Assembly: GCA_027618995.1 (NCBI GenBank)
Contig: JAQCGO010000015.1
Location: 1-52,617 of the forward strand
DNA from: Pseudomonadota bacterium
GTDB taxonomy: Bacteria > Pseudomonadota > Gammaproteobacteria > Steroidobacterales > Woeseiaceae
DNA length: 52,617 nucleotides
Reading direction: 5' to 3'
In this document: one piece after another, positions 16,415-23,919 of the stretch
Position numbering within the stretch: position 1 is the stretch's first letter
How the letters are laid out: every line of letters starts with the position of its first letter
Notes under the pieces: model-generated
What the model was told of the DNA's origin: nothing
The model's database searches: none
What the model saw: the letters and a program-made list of their open reading frames with translations, nothing else
Program-made: the position numbers and the translations under genes

Positions 16415-17521
16415 TTAATTTTGCGTCAGATCGGCGACCTTTCCGGCAAGCTCCAGGAGCTCTTCGTGATTATTGAGCCCCTTTATAAATCTCTCAGGGA
16501 TTCCGGACAGGCCGACCATTGCGCCGCTCATCCCACCCGTCACGGAGGCGCGGGCCATATTGTTTCCACCCCCGTTGATCGCGGAAAGTACTGCGCTTTC
16601 GAAGTCGTCCTGGTAGTAGTGCACAAGATAGTAAGCAGCGGGAAGCAGTTGCTGTATCTCGCAATGCTGTCCATATAATTTGGCGATCAAGTGAGGTGAT
16701 GCAAGCCGGGTATCCGGGTCCCACGCCGTTTGTCCGACATAAACCTGATGCCTGGAGTCAGGAAAGGGTGCATACCGAGCCATTACCCTGGGGTCAATGG
16801 CTCGAATGTGTTGCTCCATGTCCGCCAGTGGAACGCCGTTGATCAGCCCGCCGACAACGAGCGAATAAGCGACAGAGTGTGTAATTGGAAAGTCGTTGGA
16901 GTAAAAAAGCTTGGTGTTACTGTAGGCGTTTCTCGCCAGTTCTTCGGGATCATCGAAAAACAGTGCGGCCAATGCCGTATTCATTTGTGCGGCTTCCGAG
17001 GTATCTGCATTGCTACCGACTTTGGGATCGTCCCACGCAATGCCGGCTTGACGGTTCGCCCAGGTTTCGCGAATTGCTTGATCGGTGTAGCGGCCGGAGA
17101 AATTCTTCCCGTTCAGTGTTTCGAACAAACCATCGACCCTTGCGGCAAAATCGTTTCGATCATAGCCGCCCTGTTCGACGACGGATTCGAGTAACAGCGT
17201 GTATAGTTGCCCTGTCTGCGACAGATCACCCGCCCGAATTCCCTGCTCATACCGATACTTGTGAACGTTGGCGTGTCTGCCAATACTGTTCAGTTTCGGA
17301 TCCTGGTAGTCAGTAATCCACTCCCCGTTGTCTTTCTTAAGATTGTCGAGATCGTAGTACCAGTGGGTGCCAACGCCCAGTGCGTCGCCAACGAAAACAC
17401 CCATAATCGCACCCATGATGCGATCTCTTTGTGAAATTTCACTCTCGGAGCTTGCGGCTTCAACAGGCGCGGTAATGACAAGCAAATGTGCAATCAGGAA
17501 GCTGATCAGAAGTTTTTTCAT
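16415..17521 (-). CDS. Exported ADP-ribosylglycohydrolase-fold protein (copy 1), altered metal motifs
   Basis: A 368-residue protein with a Sec signal (MKKLLISFLIAHLLV, cleavage near VEA-AS). The mature part begins with the family signature RIMGAIMGVFVGDALGVG (Asp46 kept) and ends with ASVTGGMSGAMVGLSGIPER. In DraG and ARH enzymes the metals are held by T-D-D-T and by D-T-D-T after a GG. Here the equivalent positions read LSQT (100-103, preceded by Asp99) and GGGNNMARA (317-325). Classical Mg-dependent ADP-ribose removal is therefore doubtful and the substrate is unknown. It lies 82 bases downstream of an amidohydrolase in the same direction. A close paralogue with the same substitutions and the same amidohydrolase partner is at 49676. 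Confidence 0.85.
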   Translation of the reverse strand: MKKLLISFLIAHLLVITAPVEAASSESEISQRDRIMGAIMGVFVGDALGVGTHWYYDLDNLKKDNGEWITDYQDPKLNSIGRHANVHKYRYEQGIRAGDLSQTGQLYTLLLESVVEQGGYDRNDFAARVDGLFETLNGKNFSGRYTDQAIRETWANRQAGIAWDDPKVGSNADTSEAAQMNTALAALFFDDPEELARNAYSNTKLFYSNDFPITHSVAYSLVVGGLINGVPLADMEQHIRAIDPRVMARYAPFPDSRHQVYVGQTAWDPDTRLASPHLIAKLYGQHCEIQQLLPAAYYLVHYYQDDFESAVLSAINGGGNNMARASVTGGMSGAMVGLSGIPERFIKGLNNHEELLELAGKVADLTQN

Positions 17522-17603
17522 TTTCGTTCCTTAAGTGGCAACGCGGGCGCGGGTACGACAGGTGTCAAATCTAGGCGAAATCAACACCCGAGACTACTTC
17601 GAC

Positions 17604-19175
17604 CTACACAGTGGGTGGCGGTGGTCGCATTGGCATTAAGTATGGCGATCGTACTTGCTCTGGTGTAAGGATTTTTCCGTCCTCGCCGATGAATTTAATG
17701 GTGTCTCCGTCGGGACGAACGGTGTCATCCCAGTGATTATTGACCCTCTCGTACATACCCTTATCGAAGTCGACGAGTTCCCCGTTCTTTTTCTCGAGTT
17801 TTCCCTGGACCCACACGCTGTCAACATCAGAGATACCGGCGAATGTCTGTACGCGTTCGGCGAGATCATCGATGTGCGCGAACCCCAGTCGATCGGTCCG
17901 CAACAGCACCAAATCGGCCAACTTGCCCGGCGTTATACTGCCAACTTTGGAGTCCATGCCCATCGCCTTGGCACCGCCCAAAGTAGCGATGTGCATGAGA
18001 TCTCGTGCGTTCATGGTCTTGGCTATTTCCTTGTTTTCGCCGTAATTGGCCCACATGTGATCCTCTGCGTAACGAATATGTTCAAAATAGTCGAGATTGC
18101 AGTAGGACATATGGTCCCACCCGATAGCGACCGGAACGCCAAGTTTGAAGCAGCGCGCAATCGGGTTTGGTTTATTCATTCTGACTTCTGCGCGTGGGGT
18201 TGAGCCGACCCCCGCGCCGATGTCCCTGAGCATGAGCAACTCATCGTTGGTGATGCCGTTGCCATGTCCCGCAATATAATTTTCGCGTATTAGTCCGGCT
18301 TTAATAAGATCAGGAACAGTGCGCAGCTTACTGTTGCCCATGTATTCGCCGAAGATGACGCCCATCATCATCACAGGTTCCAGCGCCCAGGCCCGCGCGA
18401 TGTCAGCGTGGACTTGCTCAAGGGGGACGGCGCCATTTTCAGAGTTGAGGTGGGCAAGGCCGAATTGAAGGGGCGCATCGCTGTCAGAGAATAACTCGTC
18501 GCGCAGCTTCTCGGCCAGTTCGAAGTGCCAATCAGCACCACGTCCGATTCTAATATCATTCGCTTTTTTGTATTCTACAGTATCGCCCGGGCCATAAGAT
18601 ACTTGGCCGCAGAGCCTGGGACAGCTCACACCGCCGACCCCGGAATCGATTGCCCCTCGAATCGAAGCTTCCATCTTTTCCGGCGTATGATTGACGTGAG
18701 CTTCATCGATTACGCGCGTCACCCCGGAATCGATGGCCATCTTGCCGCCCAGGTAGCAGTAATCGTATACGTCCTCCGGTTTCATGGCGACCGCCCACAT
18801 CATGTGCCAGGTCACCAGAGTGAAGTCTCGCCGATTAACTGCCGTGGATTCCCACAAATGCCGATGACCATCGCACATTCCGGGCATCAGAATCATGTCT
18901 GTTGCATCGACCTGGTCGGCGTTGGGAGCGTCAATATTATGGCCCACTTCAGCAATTTTCATCCCGTCGATCAGGACATCACCGCCATAGATGTCCCCCA
19001 GCTTGGGGTCCATGCTCAGTATCTTCGCACCCTTGATAAGGGTCATTTGCCCTTGTGAGCGAGTGGCCGTGACGCTAGCGGCCTTCGCCGTCGAAACTCC
19101 TGCCGTCCCGCCGAGAAGTGCCGCTCCGGCTGCGCTTGCCGAACCTAGTAGGAATTCTTTCCGGGTCATTTTCAT
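17604..19175 (-). CDS. Tat-exported amidohydrolase (copy 1)
   Basis: About 523 residues from ATG 19175 (MKMTRKEFLLGSASAAGAAL), with GAGG nine bases before it. A further in-frame start at 19265 would add 30 non-signal residues and is rejected. The N-terminus is a Tat-like signal (TRKEFLLG, Ala-rich core, AKAAS). The core has the amidohydrolase HxH in MPGMCDGHRHLWE, further His in DEAHVNHTPE and GHGNGI, the Asp region GWDHMSYC, and the C-terminal MDSKVGSITPGKLADLVLL typical of imidazolonepropionase-like members. It probably hydrolyses a C-N or C-O bond in the periplasm. A paralogue at 51430 shares its neighbour type. A LacI-type operator lies 120 bases upstream. Confidence 0.88.
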   Translation of the reverse strand: MKMTRKEFLLGSASAAGAALLGGTAGVSTAKAASVTATRSQGQMTLIKGAKILSMDPKLGDIYGGDVLIDGMKIAEVGHNIDAPNADQVDATDMILMPGMCDGHRHLWESTAVNRRDFTLVTWHMMWAVAMKPEDVYDYCYLGGKMAIDSGVTRVIDEAHVNHTPEKMEASIRGAIDSGVGGVSCPRLCGQVSYGPGDTVEYKKANDIRIGRGADWHFELAEKLRDELFSDSDAPLQFGLAHLNSENGAVPLEQVHADIARAWALEPVMMMGVIFGEYMGNSKLRTVPDLIKAGLIRENYIAGHGNGITNDELLMLRDIGAGVGSTPRAEVRMNKPNPIARCFKLGVPVAIGWDHMSYCNLDYFEHIRYAEDHMWANYGENKEIAKTMNARDLMHIATLGGAKAMGMDSKVGSITPGKLADLVLLRTDRLGFAHIDDLAERVQTFAGISDVDSVWVQGKLEKKNGELVDFDKGMYERVNNHWDDTVRPDGDTIKFIGEDGKILTPEQVRSPYLMPMRPPPPTV

Positions 19176-19294
19176 TGGCTTAGTCCTCGGGCCTATCGAC
19201 GGCGATAAGATTTGATGTTGGAAAACCGGTAAACAGTCAATTGGCTGTAAATCGGTGGCCATCATCGACCAGTATAGTCACAGCACATTCGAGC

Positions 19295-19308
19295 TGCAAT
19301 CGTTTGCA
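19295..19308. promoter_or_regulatory. LacI-type operator TGCAATCGTTTGCA (site 1)
   Basis: TGCAATCGTTTGCA is a near-perfect palindrome around a central CG, in the style of LacI/PurR-family operators. It lies between the amidohydrolase (start 19175) and the edge of the tct block. Copies at 26409, 38332, 41264 and a variant at 28678 are all in intergenic DNA ahead of genes. Confidence 0.7.
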
Positions 19309-19366
19309 GTGTTACTATTCCCCGTCGGGGTGCCCCATTTGTACGTTTCCCCGTCAAATAGATCAC

Positions 19367-20875
19367 TCAATAGTGGAGTTCCGGTTTTTCGAGGGGCTGC
19401 GTCCGGGCCACACGTATCATCCGCCATACGCCCTCGACGAAGATAGCGATCAATCCAATCAGCAGCACCGTGCCCACCCATTGCGTGGCCACGAAACCCC
19501 ACGAGCGGCCATCGAAATACATCAGCGCCCGGCGCAGGTTCTCGTCGGCCATAGGCGCCAGAATCACGCCAAGGACGATCGGCGCGATGGGAAAACGGTA
19601 GTAGCGCAGCGCCAGCCCGACTAGGCCCGAGATAAACATCACCCAGACGTCGAACATGCTCAGCCGCACCGAATAGGCGCCGATGACGCAGACCGGCAGG
19701 ATCAGCGGCAGCAGCACCCCGCGCGGCAGACTGAACAGGATGACACTGGGTTTGATCAGCCCAACAGCGGCCACATACATGAACAGATTGGCCACCAGCA
19801 GAGCGGCATAGATGAAGTAGACCAGTCCTGGATGATCGACCTCGATCGTCGGGCCCACGACGACGTTGTGCAGCGACAGCGCGGCGATCAGCGCCGCGCA
19901 GGGCGCGTTGCCGGGGATGCCCAACGTCAGCGTTGGCAACATCGCGCCACCGATATTCGCGTTGCCGGCTACCTCGCTGCAAATGACCCCCTCGTAGCTC
20001 CCCTTGCCCCATTTGGCCTTCTCCTGGGGCTTGGCAAAACGCTTGCCCAGGTCGTAGGACAGGAACGACGCGATATTGGCTCCCGCCCCGGGGATGGCGC
20101 CGGTGATCGTGCCGATGGCGCCCGAACGCAGCGCCGCAACCGAATGCTTGCCAAGAAGCCGCATCGACGGGATCACTCGACCCACGTCCTTAGGTGTAGG
20201 CAGGTGATACCTGCGGGGCAGCACGCTCAGGATCTCGGTCATCCCGAACAAGCCGACCAGCACGGCTATGTAGTTCACACCGTCCATCAATTCTGGGATC
20301 CCAAAGGTATAGCGTTGCACGGCGTAGATCGGGTCCATGCCCACCAGCGCGACCAAGATTCCCAGCCAGCCCGCGATCCAGCCCTTGAGCGGCATCGCCC
20401 CGCCGGACATCGTCCCGCAGATCGAGATCCCGACCATCGCGAGCAAGAACATCTCCCACGAACGGAACTCCAGCGCGAACACCAGAACTATGGGGATGAA
20501 GGCCATCAAGACGATGATCCCCACCCAGTTGCCGATGAACGAGGCGGCGATCGCCGCACCCAGCGCCTTCCCGCCCTCTCCGCGCAGGGTCAAGTGGCGA
20601 CCCTCGATCATCGTGGGGACCGAATCGGGCGTACCGGGAATGTTCAGCAGCACCGCGGTGATCGCACCGCCGAATGCGCTGCCGGTGTAGACCGAGAGCA
20701 TGAACATCAGCGCGATGTGCTGGTCCATCCCAGCCGAGAGTCCGACCAGCAGCATCATTGCCATGGTCGTCGACAGACCGGGCATCGCTCCCCAGATGAT
20801 GCCCAGCGACACTGCCAGAAGCGATGTCAGCAAGAGCGACGGTGAGGTCAAGACCTGAAGAAAGGCGTCCAACAT
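19367..20875 (-). CDS. tctA: Tripartite tricarboxylate transporter large permease, TctA family
   Basis: A 502-residue membrane protein with about 12 hydrophobic segments and the TctA signatures LGIIWGAMPGLSTTMAMML, AVLLNIPGTPDSVPTMIEG, GAIPGAGANIASFLSYDLGK and GNANIGGAMLPTLTLGIPGN. It is the main transport subunit for citrate-like or other carboxylates, working with TctB and the binding protein encoded at 21458. It follows tctB by five bases. Codon use is much richer in GC than in the genes outside 19.4-23.7 kb. Confidence 0.95.
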   Translation of the reverse strand: MLDAFLQVLTSPSLLLTSLLAVSLGIIWGAMPGLSTTMAMMLLVGLSAGMDQHIALMFMLSVYTGSAFGGAITAVLLNIPGTPDSVPTMIEGRHLTLRGEGGKALGAAIAASFIGNWVGIIVLMAFIPIVLVFALEFRSWEMFLLAMVGISICGTMSGGAMPLKGWIAGWLGILVALVGMDPIYAVQRYTFGIPELMDGVNYIAVLVGLFGMTEILSVLPRRYHLPTPKDVGRVIPSMRLLGKHSVAALRSGAIGTITGAIPGAGANIASFLSYDLGKRFAKPQEKAKWGKGSYEGVICSEVAGNANIGGAMLPTLTLGIPGNAPCAALIAALSLHNVVVGPTIEVDHPGLVYFIYAALLVANLFMYVAAVGLIKPSVILFSLPRGVLLPLILPVCVIGAYSVRLSMFDVWVMFISGLVGLALRYYRFPIAPIVLGVILAPMADENLRRALMYFDGRSWGFVATQWVGTVLLIGLIAIFVEGVWRMIRVARTQPLEKPELHY

Positions 20876-20880
20876 TCGGT

Positions 20881-21438
20881 TCAGTCCGGTAAGAAAATCA
20901 GAAAGACGTTGCGGAACGTGATGCTAAGGAAAGTCGTCCAGCCCACCGAAATGGCGACGATCTTCCAAAGTGCGCCGTCCCAGAACACCCTCATCACCGC
21001 GCAGAGGCACAGCACGGTGCTGATCTCGAACGCGCCGAACACCATATAGGTATCGCCCACATAGCCGCGCAGCCCGAAGCTGAGGTTGCCCATGGCCAGC
21101 AGGTAGACAAAGATCATCGCCGTCAGCAGCAGCATGCGCCGCGGATCCTCGACCGATTTTTCGTCATCGGCAGCGGACACCGGCTCGGAGTTGCGCCGAC
21201 GCCAAGTGGAGTAGGCCAGCCCCAGCGCCATGACGAGCAGGCTGATCCCGGCGGCGGCGGGCACCAGACCCGCACCCGCCTTCCAGCCCCCCGGCGCCCG
21301 GAATCCCAGCGCCTCAAAGGTGTACCAACTCGCCAATATGATCAGCAGCGCCGCAGCGATCATGTCGGCCCGCGGCGAGGCGTAGCCGGAGCTTTCGTCC
21401 TCGCGCTTGAAGGTCGTCTCGCTCTCCGGTTCGCTCAT
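20881..21438 (-). CDS. tctB: Tripartite tricarboxylate transporter small permease, TctB family
   Basis: A 185-residue protein with four hydrophobic segments after a polar N-terminus: the first contains MIAAALLIILASWYTFEAL, followed by a Gly/Ala-rich one, a polar Arg/Asp/Glu loop, then LLLTAMIFVYLLAMG and a C-terminal pair. Size and layout fit TctB, the poorly conserved small subunit, and the position between tctC and tctA settles the call. Confidence 0.85.
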   Translation of the reverse strand: MSEPESETTFKREDESSGYASPRADMIAAALLIILASWYTFEALGFRAPGGWKAGAGLVPAAAGISLLVMALGLAYSTWRRRNSEPVSAADDEKSVEDPRRMLLLTAMIFVYLLAMGNLSFGLRGYVGDTYMVFGAFEISTVLCLCAVMRVFWDGALWKIVAISVGWTTFLSITFRNVFLIFLPD

Positions 21439-21457
21439 TCCTAGCGCCCTTGTCCTG

Positions 21458-22552
21458 TTAGAGGTCCAGGGGCCGATAGCCTTTCGGCGGCCACCAGGTG
21501 TCGAAGTTTTTGGGTGCGGGCAGCCCGAGATTCGCGGCCGGAATCACCTCCGAGCCGAGCTGGTCGCTGTAGGCGTTGAACAGATCGACCGTAACCACCT
21601 CCATGCGGGCAGCCTCGCGGTCGGCCTCGGCGCCGACCTTCACGTCGGGCTGAAAGTAGCGGTCGGTCAGGAATGTGCGGAGCTCGTCCGAATTGGCGGC
21701 GTCGATGAAGGCCCCCTGGATCTCGCGCAGGATCTCGCGCGGCGTGTCGCGGCGGACCATCATGTTGTAAGTCGCTCCCATCGGCAGCAACGGCGCCAGT
21801 TTGGGGATCAGCTTGCCCACGCTGGGCAGGACGGTACCGTTGGTCAGGACGATATCCTTGGCGCCGGTGTGCTGGAGCATCCGCAACTGCCCGGCGCGGA
21901 CCAGTTGGATGTGTTCGTGGACTCCGCCGCAGGCGACATCGACCTCGCCCTGCAATCCCGCCAGCGTCGCCGGCTGACCGCCCTGATAGGGCAGATAGCG
22001 CAGTTTGATTCCGGCGTAAGAGGCGATCAGCAACACCATCTCGTGCCAGACGCCGCCATTGCCCGAAGTCGAGACAGAGATCCGTCCGGGATTGGCGCGT
22101 GCGGCGTCGACGACGTGCTGCAGCGTCTTGAAGGGCGAATCGCGGCGCACCGACCAGCAGGCAACAGCGTTGCCGAATTTCATGAAGGCCCATTGCTCCC
22201 AAGGCGCGGGCTGGGCCGGCACAAGGCCTAGGACGCGGACGAACTTGTTGTAATTGGCCGCACCCAAGAGGTTGTAGCCGTCCGGCCGCTGAGCCGAGAC
22301 ATGATGCGTGGCGATCGCGCCGACCGCGCCTGGCTGGTTCGAGATTCTGACGTTCCAACCTCGGGCCTTGCCCATCTTGTCGGCCAACTTGCGGATCAGA
22401 ACATCGGTACCGCCGCCAGCCGCATACATGATCACCACCGTGACCGGCCGTACAGGAAACCGCTGCGCCTGGGCCATAGCAGGCATCGTGATAGTGATCG
22501 CGCCCAGTCCCGCGCCGGCCAAAAAGGCCCGACGGTCCATGCCGTCGGTCAT
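21458..22552 (-). CDS. tctC: Tripartite tricarboxylate transporter binding protein, TctC/Bug family
   Basis: A 364-residue periplasmic binding protein with a Tat-like signal (MDRRAFLAGAGLGAITITMP, AMAQA cleavage). The mature protein starts with the Bug-family pattern PVRPVTVVIMYAAGGGTDVL and continues with VRISNQPGAVGAIATHHVSA, then the usual GNGGVWHEMV and LPYQGGQPATLAGLQGEV segments. It delivers a carboxylate to TctAB. Its ATG overlaps the stop of the upstream oxidoreductase gene (ATGA), so that enzyme and the transporter are co-translated. Confidence 0.93.
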   Translation of the reverse strand: MTDGMDRRAFLAGAGLGAITITMPAMAQAQRFPVRPVTVVIMYAAGGGTDVLIRKLADKMGKARGWNVRISNQPGAVGAIATHHVSAQRPDGYNLLGAANYNKFVRVLGLVPAQPAPWEQWAFMKFGNAVACWSVRRDSPFKTLQHVVDAARANPGRISVSTSGNGGVWHEMVLLIASYAGIKLRYLPYQGGQPATLAGLQGEVDVACGGVHEHIQLVRAGQLRMLQHTGAKDIVLTNGTVLPSVGKLIPKLAPLLPMGATYNMMVRRDTPREILREIQGAFIDAANSDELRTFLTDRYFQPDVKVGAEADREAARMEVVTVDLFNAYSDQLGSEVIPAANLGLPAPKNFDTWWPPKGYRPLDL

Positions 22553-23673
22553 TGTCTCTCTCCCATAAGTTCCTCAGGGTCGACGGGCAGACGCAGTTCC
22601 GCGCCGCGCCGGGCCGACAGGTCCATCGCCATGGTCAGCACCAGGTTGCGGTGCCCATCCTGCGCGGTGGCATGGGGCGTCGGCTGATTCATACACAGCC
22701 GCTGATACCAAGACACGGTTTCCTCACGCATCGGGCCCCAGAGCTGCTGCATGTGCAGATCGCCCGGCGGGTAGCTGGTCAGGAAATCGACATGCCGGTC
22801 GGGGGCGTGATAGCCGTCGGGCACATAGCCGCCGCCCTGCGGCACCTCGGTGGCTAGTATCAGGTCGCGGTGGGTATCCTCGATGTCGATGACGCCCCGG
22901 GTGCCGACGATCCCGATCTCAAGCCCATAGACCGAACCCGGCCAGACCTCGGGCAGGCCCCAGCATATGTTCATCGAAAAGATCGTGCCGTCATCCATCT
23001 GGAAGAGGCCGAAGGTGGAATCCTTGGTACCCCATTTCGACATCACTGGATCGGTGGACCGGGCATAGACAGAGACGGGGGTCTTGCCCTCCATCAGCCA
23101 CATTGACAGGTCCAGCGAATGCGTTCCCGAGACCACCATCGGCGTCAGGTGCCGGCGGTTCTGGGTGCGCGAGACGGTGGCGATGGGCACCATCCGGTTC
23201 ATGAAGGCGCGCGTCACCACCGAATGGACCTCGCCGATCTGGCTGTTGATCAGCCGCTCCTTGACCGCCAGGAACCGGCGGCGGAATCGCTGGGTATAGC
23301 CCATGACGGCATCTACGCCCGAGGCCTCGATCGCGCGCAGGATCTTAAGCGACTCGCGCGCGTCGGTGGCGATGGGCTTCTCGATGAACAGCGACTGCCC
23401 GCGCTCGGTTGCGGCGAGGATAGGGGCGGCGTGGTTGTTCTCGTCGGTGGCGACGATGACGGCGGTGACCTCGGGGCGGTTCAGCAATTCGTGAAAGTCG
23501 GTCGTGGAGAAGTCGGCCTGCGCATCGGCCTTCAGGCGCTGGTGAAGTTCGGCATTGATATCGCACAGACCCAGCCAGCCGATCCCCGGATAGTCTCGCG
23601 CCAATATCGCTCGGATCCGGCCGATGGTGCCACACCCGACGATCGCCAGACCGATTTCATTCCTGACTGCCAT
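22549..23673 (-). CDS. Gfo/Idh/MocA-family oxidoreductase
   Basis: A 374-residue NAD(P)-dependent enzyme. The N-terminal Rossmann fold shows LAIVGCGTIGRIRAILA; then AVIVATDENNHA, the family FIEKPIAT motif with the catalytic Lys, and GTHSLDLSMWL with the proton-transfer His. Such enzymes oxidise or reduce sugars, inositols or carboxylated intermediates. It is first in the block and overlaps tctC, which suggests it acts on the transported carboxylate. Its start lies about 30 bases from the apparent right edge of the GC-rich block, so its native promoter may have been left behind. Confidence 0.92.
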   Translation of the reverse strand: MAVRNEIGLAIVGCGTIGRIRAILARDYPGIGWLGLCDINAELHQRLKADAQADFSTTDFHELLNRPEVTAVIVATDENNHAAPILAATERGQSLFIEKPIATDARESLKILRAIEASGVDAVMGYTQRFRRRFLAVKERLINSQIGEVHSVVTRAFMNRMVPIATVSRTQNRRHLTPMVVSGTHSLDLSMWLMEGKTPVSVYARSTDPVMSKWGTKDSTFGLFQMDDGTIFSMNICWGLPEVWPGSVYGLEIGIVGTRGVIDIEDTHRDLILATEVPQGGGYVPDGYHAPDRHVDFLTSYPPGDLHMQQLWGPMREETVSWYQRLCMNQPTPHATAQDGHRNLVLTMAMDLSARRGAELRLPVDPEELMGERQ

Positions 23674-23712
23674 GGGCTTTCCTTGATAGCGTAACCGGCT
23701 AATGGGGTGAAT

Positions 23713-23820
23713 TTAGAACGAACCGCGTAATGTCACGGTGTATAAGCGATCGGAAACCGCGCGGTACTCTTTGAGCGGTCTCACCTCGCCATCGGCAACA
23801 TTGGTGACATAGAGTGTCGT
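23713..23820 (-). pseudogene. C-terminal stub of a TonB-dependent receptor
   Basis: Read on the minus strand from 23820: TLYVTNVADGEVRPLKEY, then RAVSDRLYTVTLRGSF and a TAA at 23713-23715. The N-D/T-D turn, the P/Y...T-Y-x-V-x-L-R strand and the terminal Phe are the standard last two beta-strands of an outer-membrane TonB receptor. There is no start and no upstream sequence; the terminator of the intact receptor abuts it. It probably records a second receptor gene lost when the GC-rich block arrived. Confidence 0.6.
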
Positions 23821-23834
23821 CTAACACTTTATGC

Positions 23835-23870
23835 AAAAGAAAAAGGGAAGTGGCCGTGCGGCCACTTCCC
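23835..23870 (-). terminator. Rho-independent terminator (minus strand) of the TonB receptor
   Basis: On the minus strand, GGGAAGTGGCC-GCAC-GGCCACTTCCC forms a perfect 11-bp stem with a 4-base loop followed by TTTTTCTTTT. It lies 50 bases after the receptor stop. It is near-identical, including flanks, to the terminator at 16343. Confidence 0.88.
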
Positions 23871-23919
23871 TCAGATTTTGCTTTAGTAATTGAAAACCGT
23901 AATCGACAACCGGTTCGGA

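Larger units (their letters stand above)
19367..23700. other. GC-rich tctABC-oxidoreductase block, probably transferred
   Basis: Four minus-strand genes (oxidoreductase, tctC, tctB, tctA in transcription order) are tightly packed and visibly more GC-rich, with strong G/C preference at third codon positions compared with the DNA on both sides. The left edge lies in 19309-19366, next to an operator; the right edge is near 23700, against the C-terminal stub of a TonB receptor. No integrase, IS or tRNA flanks it. Horizontal origin, perhaps alphaproteobacterial, is inferred from composition only. Confidence 0.6.

Noticed and set aside
19278..22358. Long overlapping frames on both strands inside the tct block
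   Set aside because: These are shadows caused by high third-position GC; the TctA, TctB, TctC and oxidoreductase frames have clear family motifs.
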